Source: Nymphaea colorata
Lineage: Eukaryota > Streptophyta > Magnoliopsida > Nymphaeales > Nymphaeaceae
Assembly: GCF_008831285.2 (NCBI RefSeq)
Contig: NC_045147.1
Coordinates: forward strand, 10,074,334 to 10,138,333
Direction: 5' to 3'
DNA: 64,000 nucleotides
Under the pieces are notes generated by a model that worked only from the letters and a program-made list of their open reading frames with translations, was not told the origin of the DNA and ran no database searches. This document shows positions 47,111 through 59,593 of this stretch, piece by piece. The first letter of the stretch is position 1. Each line of letters opens with the position of its first letter. Position numbers and translations under genes: made by a program.

Positions 47111-48480
47111 GTTGAAGGCATGGAAGCAAGATTTTCATTCTGTTGACAGTGAGGTGGGGAGACCCACCATTCTGCTGACGGCTAACAGTTGAAGTTTTCA
47201 TTTAACCCCTTATTTTCTTATGGTAAACAGGGTGTTGCCCACGAACCCCACCGTTATCCGCAGCACGGTCCCCTGAAGGACAAAGTAAAGTTTTTGAGTA
47301 AAATTGCTGAAAGATTAAAAATTTGTAAAGGAGAAAAAATTTAATTTTCCCTTTTCCTACTTATCTTTGCAAAATTTTTCCACGTTTTTTATTACATACT
47401 TGAACATTTTTTTATTGTAAATTTTCTTTGTGATCCTACGAAAGCCTTTTGTAAAAAAGAAATTGCGAGAGAAAGCCACATTTCATAATTCAGAATGCCG
47501 AGCTTCAACAAAAAAACCTTTGTCCCGCAACTTTCCGCCCACGGGGTTGACCCGAGGAACGGACGAGAGAAACGACAGCGTAAAGGAGCCATAAGTTATT
47601 CTTGAGAAGCTGGATTGCACCGAAAATTTGTTGCTTTCTTCTGTTCTTTCTATCTTTTTGAACAAATGAAAAGGACCGGCTATATCGATCGATGCCTGCA
47701 AGCGTAAGCATATAATTAATTTGTCGCTGCCAATGATTGGATCTACATCGGATATCCGCCTGTATTACTTTAGAAAATATTTAATACAAATCGAACAGAA
47801 TTCAGATTTAAGAGATAACTTTCGACCATATTTGAATTTGGATTCGGTTTTAAATAAATTATATTCCATTGGACAAATTTGGATCTGATTTTGAACAAAT
47901 ATCATACATTCCATATCCTTCCATTTTATACTGCACCATAATATGGTTTACATTTGGTCGCACATTTAGAAGTCCGGATTTTAATTCAGTTGCAAAGTTA
48001 AAAATCATATTTAGATTTAGAATTTCAAATTCAGACTCAATTATAGCATAGACTTTTCTTCAATATGAAGTTATGAACATCTGATAAGTAATACGATATT
48101 GTAAAATCAAAATTGAGCTCACTCATGAAGGCAGTCGGATACTTCATGATGGACGGTAGAAAGAAAAACAGAAAAAAAGATGGTGGACATTTTCTTTATC
48201 TGGAATTAGATCATGCCCTTTGGATAATACTAGTGCCACTGTGATCCATCGTGCTAGTACCACTTGGTTGCTCAAGTTGATGGGTGTATCATATGTCCCA
48301 AGTCTTAAAACAGTCCAGTACCCAGCAACTTGAGAAGGGCTTTTTCAGCACTTTTTCAGGTGGCTACTCATCTGAAATAGAATAGACCAGGCCTATCCTG
48401 GCTAATGTCGATTCAGTTTGGGTTCAGATTTGAGCTTTTATAGTTCAGTTCTGAATACCAATTCAAGGTTTAAACATGTG

Positions 48481-48483
<3 letters not shown>

Positions 48484-48528
<45 letters not shown>
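48484..48528. repeat. (TA)n microsatellite
   Basis: About 22 TA units; the corresponding site in copy I (near 44395) has only a few, so the tract has expanded since the duplication. Confidence 0.9.
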
Positions 48529-48531
<3 letters not shown>

Positions 48532-48564
48532 CCAGCCCCGTGTTCCATTTCAAGCAGTCATGTC

Positions 48565-48921
48565 TAATAGAACTTGGTATTTTGGTAAAGAGAGAGGAAT
48601 AAGAATGGAAATTATGATGTATAGAGGTTCGGTTCGGTGATTAACACCTACGTCCTCTCCCTCATGTATACACCCAATCATGTATATTATGAGGTTCCAC
48701 TATAGTATTTATATGAATTACATTACAACGGCAAACCATCATTTGGCTTTACAAGTGTAGCACTTATTTCCTTCTTTGGTTTATCTTTACCGTTTTCATG
48801 CTTTTCTTCAAATGAACCATTGGTGGAGTTGCCTTCACTCTTTGATTGCATTCCATATTTGTTGCCATGTGTATTGCCTTGCATGAGAGCTTCTTGCCTT
48901 GAATTGCCATGTGGCTCAACA
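48565..48921 (-). repeat. Copia 3' LTR
   Basis: Direct copy of 53161-53524. It lacks a 10-bp stretch near its outer (minus-strand 5') border and has a 5-bp extra GTTCG near 48630. Begins TGTTGAG on the minus strand. Confidence 0.93.
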
Positions 48922-48927
48922 TCCCCT

Positions 48928-51900
48928 CACAAACCCAACGGTCTAGGAAGGACGTTGAGTTTGAATTGTAACTGTTGAAACCGAGTGGTCGGTAGCGGCT
49001 TGGTAAGAATGTCAGCAATTTGATGTGAAGATGGGACATGTTTAACAAGAAGTTGGCCTTTGGAAATTTGAGCTCAAACAAAATGAACATCCAACTCAAC
49101 ATGTTTACTCCGTGAGTGAAAAACTGGATGAGCTGCCATGTGGGTGGCACTGACATTGTCACACCATAGTATTGGAGTAGAGAGAAGTGAGATGAATAAT
49201 TCTTGCAATAGATATTGGATCCAGACAAGTTCTGCAGCTGTATTGGAGACTGAGCGATACTCGGCTTCTGAGCTAGACCTAGCAACTGTATGTTGCTTTT
49301 TGGAGCTCCATGACAGAATATTTTGTCCTAAAAATATTGTATATCCTCCTGTAGATTTTCGATCATCAGGGCATCCTGCCCAATCTGCATCAGAGTAGGC
49401 TGATAAAGTGAGATTAGAAGAAGGTCAGATCTTGAGACCAAAGTGGATAGTGCCTTTGACATATCTTAAGATTCGTTTAACTGCACTCCAATGGTCCAAG
49501 GTTGTTTTTTGCATATATTGACACACTTTGTTGATGGCATACGAGATGTCCGGTCTGGTCAAAGTCAAGTATTGTAATGCATCTACGATACTTCTATATT
49601 CAGTGGGATTGTGATATGTAGAAGCCGTCCCTTGAGCTAGAGGCTTGAACGTTGACATGGGAGTTGAAGCAATCTTGGCACCTACCATGTTTGTCCGATG
49701 AAGCAGGCAATATTTTTGCTGACTTAGAAGTAGCCCGTCATTGGTATAGTGTGCTTCAAGCCCTAGAAAATAATGTAGCCTGCCAAGATCTTTGAGAGAA
49801 AAATTTTGTCCAAGACTAGTTATTAAAGCTGCAATAAACTTGTTAGAGTTACCTATAATTAAAATGTCATCAACGTAGACAAGAATAAAGATGATAATAT
49901 GTTGATGCTTGTAAATAAATAGTGATGTGTCAGTTTTGGAAGTATGAAAACCGTGTGAAAGCAGAGCATGACTTAATTTTTGATACCAAGCTCTAGGAGC
50001 TTGCTTGAGGCCATAAATAGCTTTTTGAAGTTTACACACGAGAATGTCACCTTTTTCGAAACCAGGAGGTTGTTCCATAAAAACATTTTCATTGAGTTGT
50101 CCATGAAGAAATGCATTGTGAACATCTAATTGGCGTATTTTTCCCACTTGAAAGAGATGGCAAGAGCAAGAATGGTTCTGATAGTGGTTGGTTTGACAAC
50201 TGTACTAAAGGTTTCAAAGTAGTCAATGCCTTCTTATTGAGTATACCCTTTAGCTACTAATAGTGCTTTGTGGCGCTCTATAGACCCATTTGCTTTATGC
50301 TTGATCTTGAAAACCCATTTGCATCCAATGATATTAGTCTGATTGGGTTGTGGGACAAGAACCCAAGTGTGGTTCGAGATGAGGGCTTTGTATTATGAGA
50401 GCATGGCATTCATCCAATTTGGGTCTGTCTTGGCTTGGTGATAAGTTTTGGGTTCTTGTTGAGTGATCTTTTGTCTAACTAGTGTCACAGGTAGAGGGTG
50501 GCAAGTAGAGGTAAACACTTTCGGTACTCGTATCCCATTCATAGATCGAGTTACCATAGTGTGTGTCCTTACTAATGGAATAGGGTAAGTGGGAGATGGT
50601 AGGTCTGGATCTATGGGTTGACCCGTTTCTGGTTCATTTGAAGAGCTTTGGGTTAGATCATGGTCTGAATCCAGTCTCTCATTAGTTGGTATAGAAGGCG
50701 GTTGAGCAGCTTGAAAAACTTTTTCTTGCGTAGGTTTGTTTGTAAAACAATAGGTGTTGGCACTACTATAGAGATGGGTTTTGATGGCGTCGGAGAGGTA
50801 GAAGAGTTATGTGTAGGCTCATTACTAAAGGGAAATTGATTTTCATTGAAAACAACGTGCCTAGATATCAAGGTTTTGCCACTTTTCCTATTATAACACA
50901 AATATCCTTTGTGTTTATTGCTATAACCAATGAAGATATGTTCTTCGGACTTGAAATCTAATTTATTTTTGCGATAGTCTTTTAAATACGGAAAACAAGA
51001 GCAACCAAAGACTTTAAGAAACTTGTAGTTTGGCGGACTGCTATATAGTATTTCAAAAGGACTCTTACAACCTGAAATATAAGAAGGAAATCGATTTATT
51101 AGATACACTGCAGTAGCAAAAGCACTAGACCAAAATTTTTGAGGCATGTTTGAATGACTTAGTAGACAAAGTCCAGTCTCTACAATATGTCTATGTTTGC
51201 GTTCAGCTACTCCATTTTGTTCATGCGCGTGTGGACAAGATACTCTATGTGAAATTCCAGCACTATCAAGAATGCCTTTCAGAGCCATATACTCACCACC
51301 ACCATCGGACTGGAAATATTTTATTTTTCTATCACATAAATTTTCTACTTTGCTTTTGAAGTCTTTAAAAGCAGCAACAACATCAGACTTATGTACTAAA
51401 AAATAGATCCATGTGAACTTAGTATAAGCATCAATGAAATGAACATAGAATCTATATCTATCAAAGCTTAAGATAGGCGCATGGTCCCAAACATCAGAAT
51501 AAATCAGTTCTAAGGGTCTAGAAATTAAATGAGTTGAATCAAAAAAAGGAAGAGCATGTGATTTGCCCAGTTGGCAATCAAAACAAATAGAGTTTGTAAA
51601 CTGTCCATAATAAGGTAAACCAAAACGTTGCACAACTTGGCGAATAGTCCGATAGGCAGCATGTCCCAACCGGTTGTGCCATTGGTCCATCGATGTCTTT
51701 TCTCCTAGAAAGACATCTTTATTCTTGCATAGTTGTTTATTTGAAGTGCTTTCATCAAACGAAAATCAATAGAGTCTATTATGACTCGCCCCTCAAAAAA
51801 GCTCCTTCCTTGATACTAAGTCCTTCACAATGCAAAAATTAGGGTAAAATTCCATGAACACATTATTGTCATTAGTAAATTTGTGCATAGAAATAAGATT

Positions 51901-52263
51901 TTTTGTCATATCAAGAACATGTAATATGTTTTTCAAAAGAAAATTGGTTCCATTGGTAGAAAAATAGGAATAACCAGTATTGAAAATTTGCAAACCTGAA
52001 CCATTGCCCACCCGTACGCTTTCTTTCCCTTTGTATGGAGAATGAGTCCCAATGGAGCTTAGATCATTGCATACATGATGAGAAGCACCCGAATCTGGGT
52101 ACCACGTAGCATCATCTATAACAGTAGAGTCCATATGTAGAGCATGAGGTGGCGAATGGGCCTTAGTTGCTGTTGAGGAAATCGATTGCTTGCCACCAGG
52201 TTTTATAAGTTTAAAACAGGTCTTTTCACTGTGACCTGGTTTGTCACAATATTGACATATCAC
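48928..52263 (-). pseudogene. Copia pol (protease, integrase, RT, RNase H), broken
   Basis: Minus-strand segments in order. 52263-51793 holds the zinc knuckle CQYCDKPGHSEKTC and protease DSGASHHV. 51690-50653 holds the integrase HHCC region (HNRLGHAA, CFDCQLGK) and core with SDGGGEYMA and NGVAERKH. 50147-49425 holds reverse transcriptase with [10 protein letters not shown] and the YVDD motif. About 49425-48930 holds RNase H (SDADWAG, then SSSEAEYR) to a stop next to the PPT. Breaks: stops between segments and a frame change between integrase and RT and again before RNase H. The protein cannot be made as one polyprotein. Active-site motifs themselves look intact. Confidence 0.9.
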
Positions 52264-52329
52264 TCACCCCTTATTGAACTGACGTCCTCCTCCAACATTG
52301 TTGTATTTATTTCTTGGTTGTCCATTGCT

Positions 52330-53128
52330 CTAGGACTTGGAGAAATCATATTTGCTAACATAATTGATTGACGTGAGACCATTATCTACATTTTCATTTT
52401 CATTTTCTCCAAGTTGAATCTCATGAGAAAGTAATAGGCTGTGAAGTTCGACCAATGTAAGAGGATCACTACGAGTGGCAATGGATGTTTTGAAAGCAGA
52501 GTATTCCTTGGGCAGAGCATGAAGAATATGTAACATCAAATCATCTTCAGCTATTGGTTTGTTTGTCAATAAAGCTAGAGCCTTTCTTTAGAGTGACAAG
52601 TTGTTCTTTCAATTGCATTACTCTAGATCTAGAGTGAGCAGCATAAATATTCTTCAACACAAACCACACTTGATAAGATGTTCTCAGTCCAATAACTTGT
52701 ACATGCACATGCTCAGATAAAGATGACATAATCCAGCCTAATAATAATTGATCTAATCTCATCCAATCAATATATTCTGGATTTATAGAAGTCATACCTT
52801 CTCCTTTGCCTTGACTAATAATGTATTGCGGAGGACACTTCCGTGATCCATCCACAAATCCACAAAGATTATATGTATTGAGTAATGGCAGAAATTGGCT
52901 TTCCTATAGCAAAAAGTTCTCAGCCATGAGTTTTACCGAAAGGTAGTGCTGAAGACTCGTTGGAGCAGGAGCAACTTGTAAAAAAGTTGAGCTGAAATCA
53001 GTGTTGCGTGGTTCAGCAGGCCTTGCGGATGATGAACCAGATGATGCACTAGATGCTGCCATTGTATGTGAGAACAAGATACGATTGAGTGGTTTCAACA
53101 AGGCCAAAGGTATACGAGACACAGGCAA
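52330..53128 (-). pseudogene. Copia gag, broken
   Basis: Three open stretches on the minus strand (53128-52904, 52855-52547, 52569-52330) together cover a Copia gag with the UBN2-type region, visible as WIMSSLSEHVHVQV and LKEQLVTLKKG. The first two are in one frame separated by a stop; the third is shifted. It starts just inside the primer site. Confidence 0.8.
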
Positions 53129-53160
53129 ATTAGTCCCTTAGGATAAATGCTCTGATACCA

Positions 53161-53524
53161 TAATAGAACTTGGTATTTTGGTAAAGAGAGAGGAATAAGA
53201 ATGGAAATTATGATGTATAGAGGTTCGATGATTAACACATACGTCCTCTCTCTCATGTATACACCCAATTGTGTATATTATGAGGTTCCACTATAGTATT
53301 TATATGAATTACATTACAACGGTAAGCCATCATTTGACTTTACAAGTGTAGCACTTATTTCCTTCTTTGGTTTAACTTTACCGTTGTCATGCTTTTCTTC
53401 AAATGAACCATTGGTGGAGTTGCCTTCACTCGTTGATTGCATTCCATATTTGTTGCCATGTGTATTGCCTTGCATGAGAGCTTCTTGCCTTGAATTGCCA
53501 TGTGGCTTACCATGTATCTCAACA
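53161..53524 (-). repeat. Copia 5' LTR
   Basis: 364 bp, directly adjoining the tRNA-Met primer site at 53149-53160. Its 3' border reads TTA rather than the usual CA. Outer border TGTTGAG abuts target duplication ATGTC. Confidence 0.93.
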
Positions 53525-55084
53525 ATGTCCAAACCCTTCTTTATTAGTTAGAACATTCTTTCAAGCAAATCCAAATACTAAGATATGAGATTGATACTGG
53601 CAGTAATGAAAACTTACAGAGAACAATCCTTTTCTCATAGAAGGTTGTATTGACAAACTCTTTCTGGTAATTACCCTCACGATTAGTCTTGTCGATGTCA
53701 GTTATATAAAATTTAGAAAACAACCTGGATATGGAGGAAATGGGGATCGAACAAAGTCCACTTCAGATACTTCTGAGGCAGATGCAGAATTTTTGAGGTG
53801 ATGATTCTTGAGCCGCATCGGCCATTTGATGATGATATGATGCTATTCCAACATTTTGCAGAGAGAAATTGGTGAAGATAATATTGATGACTCTGATATC
53901 ATGTAAAAACAATAATGATAATATTGCATTTTATTAAGGACAAACGAATATGTATGTATGTATGCATGCTTGCATGTATGTATGTATGTACTATAGCAAA
54001 TTGTAGAAGATCCTAGAGAGGAACCAGGGACCAATTACAACATGATTTGTAGATGAATATACTTGTAGGAATGAATATAAACATACTTGTAGACAACACT
54101 AGATCGTGTTATAGCAAACTTAAATTTGAACCAAGACAGGAAGAAATGAGTGTGCAGCTCCATAAATAGGGGCTCAATTATAGTACATGATATATGATAT
54201 TTATTTAAAACTAAATCCATTCGGGTATATATTTATGTATATCCAAATTCAAATCCCAATCTAAACCGATTTCTTAATCAGCTATTAACTTGTCTTCCAT
54301 ATTTGATTTTGTTCGGAGTCGTTTGGTTGAATATCTGATTCGAATTGGATAACACTAGGGACATCAAACACAACAAAACAATGAAAAAGGAACTCAATAT
54401 CAAAATTACTAATGTAAACAATGTTATTTTCGTGAAAAGCACGGTCATATTGAAGCTTATTTTTTTGAAAAACAGAGACAATTACAAGCAAACATCATAG
54501 AAGAAGGCAATTTGTTTCTCACTTGAAATAAGTCGAATATGCAAAGATATGGATTTTTATGTGGCAGTTACAATATTCATACGACAGGGAAAAAAAAAAT
54601 CTCTTTCATACACTTCATGAAACTACCAATTAATCGTATGCATGGCTTGATAATAATAAAAAGGTAAAAATTGAAAAAAAAGAATCTATAAAATTGGTAA
54701 GGAGTAAATAAGGCAAGGAACAGATGACTCATAGAATATATTGTGTGCTTGCTTTAGCATATTATAACTTCTTGAGCATTGAGCACTGAGCAGTCGGTTC
54801 AAAGGGGCTATATAGTTTTATTTCTTGAAAACAAGTGTGAAATAGAAAATAAAAATTCTGGCTCCCTTATTTTAGAAATTCATATCGCTAACAATAAAAT
54901 GTTTCCAGGTGAAATTGCACGTCTAGACGACCAAAATTTATTGGCAAAAAATGAAGATAAATCCAACCTTTGGCATTTACACTGTAGCGATCTACATTTC
55001 GTTAATGGATTGAAAAATTTTCACTCTGAAGAAGTTGGTACATGATTTGCCCTCTATTAATGTTGCAACAGATGTATGTGAAGG

Positions 55085-55260
55085 CAAGGAGGGAGCCAGA
55101 AATTTTTGGCTGGGGCACTAGAAGCAAGTTTTAAATTTTTAATGGGTATCAACATGTAAATAAGAAAATTCACTCCTAAGAGGTTAATGCAAAAATAAGT
55201 CTTTTTTATGTCTCCGTGTCGCAATTGTCCACATGCTTCCCACACCTGCCTCTGCCCCTG
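55085..55260. mobile_element. hAT-like non-autonomous element (in copy II)
   Basis: 176 bp, ends CAAGGAGGGAGCCAG and (reverse complement of the right end) CAGGGGCAGAGGCAG. Flanked by a perfect 8-bp TGTGAAGG duplication (55077-55084 and 55261-55268). It occupies the same site as 46024-46201 in copy I. Ends resemble the Tip100 branch of hAT elements, from memory. Confidence 0.75.
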
Positions 55261-55384
55261 TGTGAAGGACACATTTACGAAAAGCACATAGGGTTTCTTT
55301 TCATATTAGAAAATATTGGAGAGCAAAAACTTCCCTTCATCTGCACGTGCTGATATTTGAGGCCCTATGAAAACTTCATCTTTA

Positions 55385-56014
55385 GGCCCTGTTTGATGCA
55401 CAGGAAAAGAGCAGTGCTCTGCATCGGTTGAAAATCGTATGGGGCAGGGAAGTTTAACGTGCCATATGGTGAGTGCATCAAATGCCAAAATATTTTCTTC
55501 CCACAATTCATACAAATGCGGAGAATTTAACCCAACCCGCAATGCTGCCTCTCCTCGCTCGCTCTCTCGCTGCCTCTCCTCTCTCGCTGCCTCTCCACTC
55601 TCGCTCTCTCCTTCTTGTCCTTTCTCGCTGCCTCTCCTCTGTCGCTCTCTCCTTCCTCTCCTCTCTCGCTGCCTCTCCACTCTCGCTCTCTCCTCCCTCA
55701 GTCCGTCGTTCCTCTCCTCTCTCGCTCTCTCCTTCCTCTCCTCCCTCAGTCCGTCGTTCCTCTCCTCTCTCGCTCCCGCTCCTTTCTCACTCTCTCATTC
55801 CTCTCCTCTCTCGCTCTCTCGTTTCTCTCCTCTTTCGCTCTCTCGTTACCCTGCAAAAACTATTATGTGCGCCAAACACAGTTAATTTTATTCTGCAAAA
55901 AACTTCCCTGCAATCAAACATGGCCCCAAATTGGAAGAGGGTAAAATTTCATCATGTATTTTTTTTCAGCATAAATTTATCACGTTAAATTCTTTCTTGC
56001 CATCAAACGGGGCC
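55385..56014. mobile_element. Tourist-like (PIF/Harbinger) element with CT-rich core
   Basis: Left end GGCCCTGTTTGATG and reverse complement of the right end GGCCCCGTTTGATG are inverted repeats with one mismatch. TTA flanks both sides (55382-55384, 56015-56017). The 630-bp element is absent from copy I. Its core, 55550-55850, is a degenerate minisatellite of CTCTCGCTCTCTCC and CCTCAGTCCGTCGTTCC units. A third terminus-like sequence, CAATCAAACATGGCCCC at 55910-55926, suggests a shorter nested form. Confidence 0.7.
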
Positions 56015-56654
56015 TTATGGAAGCTGACACTTTCTTTCATTTACAGATGACTACACACATATGAGTTTAGTGTGTCTATTTCACAAAAATTTGAGGCTAT
56101 GGAAAAAAAAAAATAAAGTACTTGTGAGGAAGAATGTGGTCAGGGATTGAAATTTCTTTGGACTGATCTGGCGGCTATCAAAGATTTTGCTTCATATTGT
56201 GAACAAAATGAAATTCAAAAAAGATATCAATACAAAACAGTGTTGCTGATAAAAAAAGGGGGACTATCATTGAGATGGCTTGAAGCATGGTATGTGAGAA
56301 AATTTACCAAATGAGTTTTGGGCTGGAGTGCATGGTTGCCACAACAATGCATCTTTTAAAGGTTTCCCCAACAAAGGCTATTGAATATGAAGCTTGGAAG
56401 ATTAGAAAACCATATGCAAGAAATATTTTACAAACTTTTGGTTGCATAACTTGATCGATTGATCTAATGGAAGTTTGAAGATAAATAAGAAAAAAGTGAG
56501 AAACGCATTTATTGGCTCTAGTAAAGAAAGAAATTAAGGGTTATAGGTTGTATGACCTATCACATAATTTGATAAGAAGAGATGCAATAGATGAAGTGAG
56601 TCCCACACGAGTTGAAGTGCGGTAAAAGTATTATTTACCTGCAAGCTTATATGC

Positions 56655-56860
56655 AAGTATCCATTTACAATGGTAGACTCGCTTAAGTATTAAACGAGTA
56701 GAGATCAAGTTAAGACATAAGCTCATTTAAATAAGTGAGTCAAGCTCGACAGGCTCGACTCGTTTAGGCTCGTTAAAACTTGCGGTAAGTGAATAAGTAA
56801 AAGACTTGTCTCAACCCAACTTACTCGAGCCAAACTTGTAGCCATATCAAGGTTGAGCCG
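56655..56860. repeat. Dispersed GCTCGAG-rich repeat, copy 4
   Basis: Contains AGTCAAGCTCGACAGGCTCG and related motifs, close in style to 14268-14720. It adjoins the truncated right end of duplication copy II, so it may mark an insertion there. Confidence 0.45.
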
Positions 56861-57934
56861 ATACGTCCCCGCTTGCAACCAAAGTTAGCTATAACACTGG
56901 GGAATTCTTTTTTGTTCAAATCTTGGATTTTTGTATTTAATGAATTTGTCAAAAGAATTTTTAAAATTAATAGTATTTAATACTTACTAAATATTTTAAT
57001 ATTGATACATTATCACTGTATCCTTACTTTTTAAAATTCAATAACTAATTTGACTTAATTGGTCTTCATCAGGCTTATTTGTAAAACTTGTACTGAAATC
57101 AATGAAAGGATTTGACCCACTACCTGGTGTCAAGCTGCGGACCTATGGGCGGAGTTTTGTGTTTAATTCTGAGCTGGTCCACCAAGGAAAAGATCAAGAC
57201 TCTAAATGAAGTTCTCTTGAAACATGACTTATTTTGACAAGAAAAAAACCGTAGAAATAAGGTGCATTAAGAGCACCATAATTGATTATTATTATTATTA
57301 TTATTATTATTGTTTAAGAATCCTCCAACGACTTCAAGCAAAAATATTCATAAATTGAAAATTTTACAAAAATATGTTACAATTGGTGGCTTCGTCAAAG
57401 TCAATATAGTGAGATAAATGGTCGTACCAAAATTGCTATGAAGGGCAAGGAGTGCATTGAAAAAGTACATTGAAATCTCCCCGAGCTTCACTATTGACAT
57501 TTGGTGTCACTACCATTCAGGAGTTGGCACAACCGATAGAGTGAGTGGAGCTTTTTTGGAATCAACTTTTTGTACTACAAAAGGGATACCAATATCAACT
57601 TTTTGAAATCATCTATTTCCTATATGGTTAGCTCATTTTTAATTATTTGTTTTATATTTTTTTGTGTATATGAGGAAATAATGGAAATGATTTTTGCTAC
57701 GGTTGACTCAACAGATGAAATAAACTACATTATTCTCAACAGTTGCTTTGAAACAGGAAGAATTTTAGTTCCATCCACATAGAAACATGGAACTAAAATA
57801 GTTATAACAAAAGTTTCAGGTAGTGAAACAACATTGGGCATATGAAAGGTGAAACTTTTGTTTTATCAGATTGGTACCCGGTACCAAATATCCATCATTT
57901 TAATAGCTGGCTATTTAATACCATGTATTCAAAT
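56861..57934. other. Intergenic, no gene seen
   Basis: AT-rich with an (ATT)n tract at 57285-57311. The open frame at 57570-57782 is not recognisable. The last bases, CAAAT at 57930-57934, form the left target duplication of the Gypsy element. Confidence 0.5.
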
Positions 57935-58340
57935 TGTTCCCCTGTGTCTGGGAGTCTGTACAGTCATTTGCTTTGTTTTGCATTGTGCTTCCTTTGCTTA
58001 TGTTGAGTCATTTGCTTATGCATGTTTACTTATAAGGGACTACCCTCCCACCGGTCTAAGTGTCAAATATTGGGATTTCTTGTTTTAGGTGGTCGGCATG
58101 GGAATCCTGTAAGAGGCCTCGGCCATCCTATATAAGTAAAGTTGAGATCATTCTCCTTACTTATCTTTCTCGTGATGTGCTAATTTTCCAAGCGAATACA
58201 TTGCGAGATTTCTTTATTCACAAGCATTCTTTATACACTCGTTTTCTCAAACTACTTTTGCGCCCCGTTCAGTGGTTTGAAGGCTTGCGGCAATCAGGTT
58301 CTTGCCGCGCCGCACGGGCCGAAGTTGTCAACCCGTGACA
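57935..58340 (+). repeat. Gypsy 5' LTR
   Basis: 406 bp, TG...CA borders. TATATAAG at about 58128-58135 is the likely promoter TATA. Confidence 0.95.
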
Positions 58341-58523
58341 ACTGGTATCAGAGCCAGGTTCGACAATCTGGGGAAGCGGTTGGATAGTCAGTGTAGAACT
58401 ACACGCCGACGATCGTTGATCGAAAGAGACATCCGACGATCGTTGATCGAAGAGGAAGAAGCCCTGACGACTCAATACAATCTGCGAAGTGCTAAGGGCA
58501 AGGGGGTAGCCCATTCTGACGAG

Positions 58524-59520
58524 ATGGGTACATCCCAGGGTCAGGAAGACCTGACCGAGATGGTGAATAAGCTGGCTACCGACGTAACTACTAATGAAGA
58601 AGCGTTGGGTAATGCAGCTGAGTCCTTCGGAAAAATGAAGGACGAGATGAAGGTACTACGGGAACAAGTGGCCGACCTAGTGGCCATGAATCGGGCACTG
58701 ACTGACACAGTGACCGCGTTACAGGCTGAAGTCAAGGAACTTCAGGTAAAGAACTGCACACTACAACGACAAATCTCTGTAGGTGGAGGTGACGATCGGC
58801 CAACGAGGGTCGACGTTCAGAGACCAGCTAAATACAACGGAACTCGGGATAGTCAAGTGATCGACAACTTTTTATTCCAAGTAGAGTATTACCTGGACTT
58901 GCAAGGCGTTATGGGGGACGACTTTCAAGTCAAGACTGTGGCTATGTTGCTAGAGGGCGATGCTGTGGTATGGTGGAGAAGGAAAAAGGCTCGACATTCA
59001 AAAGGGGATCTGCACAATAGACACTTTCGAAGATTTTCAGCGAGAGTTAAGAACTTACTTCATGCCCCCGAATGCGACACGCCATGCCTATCAGATGGTT
59101 GGTGAATTGAAACATACCGGATCCTTACGAGATTACGTGAGGGCCTATCAAAGGCTGATGTTAGATGTGCCAGATATGCAAGAACAAGATAAATTGAACT
59201 GGTTTATTTGGGACTTCAGTCGTGGGCACAATCCGAAGTGGAAAGGAGTAATCCAGAGACCTTGGAGGATGCTTATGTGGTAGCAGAACGTTTGGCTGAT
59301 ACTCAGCGCAAGAGCTACACTAACGCCTTTAAGCCGTCGAGGAAGCCTGACCATGAAGGAAAGAAAGATGATCGAATGGAACGGAAAGATGAACCATCAA
59401 CTCAGCGCCAAGTCGAAGAAGAACTTTTTTTCGCAGAAACGACAACTCTCAGAATAGAGTGTTGAAATGTTGGTTTTGCGATGACAATCACTTAGGAAGG
59501 CAATGACCAAAGCGTGTAAA
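58524..59520 (+). pseudogene. Gypsy gag, broken by frameshifts
   Basis: From the probable ATG at 58524 a coiled-coil-like region (VADLVAMNRALTDTVTALQA) leads into a Retrotrans_gag domain with FLFQVEYYLDLQG and EGDAVVWWRR. The frame shifts near 58980 and again near 59210-59280. A CWFCDDNHLG zinc knuckle (about 59470) is disrupted at its last Cys by a stop. Gag is therefore spread over three frames. Confidence 0.85.
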
Positions 59521-59593
59521 TAGGGACAATCAAGCAAACTCTTCAAGGCAATATGCTAATGCGGCACAAGGTGAAGAAGGGGAAGGACCAAAG

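Larger units (their letters stand above)
48565..53524 (-). mobile_element. Nearly full-length Ty1/Copia retrotransposon, inactivated
   Basis: LTRs at 48565-48921 (357 bp) and 53161-53524 (364 bp) flank a minus-strand gag-pol region. The 4960-bp element is flanked by the perfect 5-bp duplication ATGTC (48560-48564 and 53525-53529). Read on the minus strand, the 5' LTR runs from TGTTGAG to GTTCTATTA and is followed at once by TGGTATCAGAGC, the initiator tRNA-Met primer site (53149-53160). The purine tract GTGAGGGGA directly precedes the 3' LTR (48922-48930). The LTRs differ by roughly ten substitutions plus two small indels, about 3% by eye, so insertion was fairly recent. The gene order protease, integrase, RT, RNase H is the Copia order. 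Confidence 0.95.
54345..56598 (+). pseudogene. Decayed Copia gag-pol remnant, copy II
   Basis: Same order of decayed blocks as 45255-47110: a zinc-knuckle-like region (about 54420), a pre-integrase-like LWHLHCSDLHFVNGLK (about 54968-55015), and integrase remnants at 56040-56400. Different residues are lost in the two copies. The hAT-like relic at 55085 is shared with copy I; the Tourist-like insert at 55385 is not. Confidence 0.65.
47128..56600. repeat. Direct duplication, copy II, split by later insertions
   Basis: Second copy of the 43007-46983 block, offset by about 4.12 kb at its start. It is interrupted by a Copia element (48565-53524) and a Tourist-like element (55385-56014). Removing those leaves about 3.9 kb, close to copy I. 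The empty Copia target is still visible in copy I near 44430-44455. Copy II ends at GCAATAGATGAA, after which unrelated sequence begins. Confidence 0.8.

Noticed and set aside
55439-55988. Three overlapping 109-171 codon plus-strand ORFs rich in Ser, Leu and Pro
   Set aside because: They come from the CT-rich minisatellite inside the Tourist-like element; all three frames stay open because the repeat lacks stop codons.
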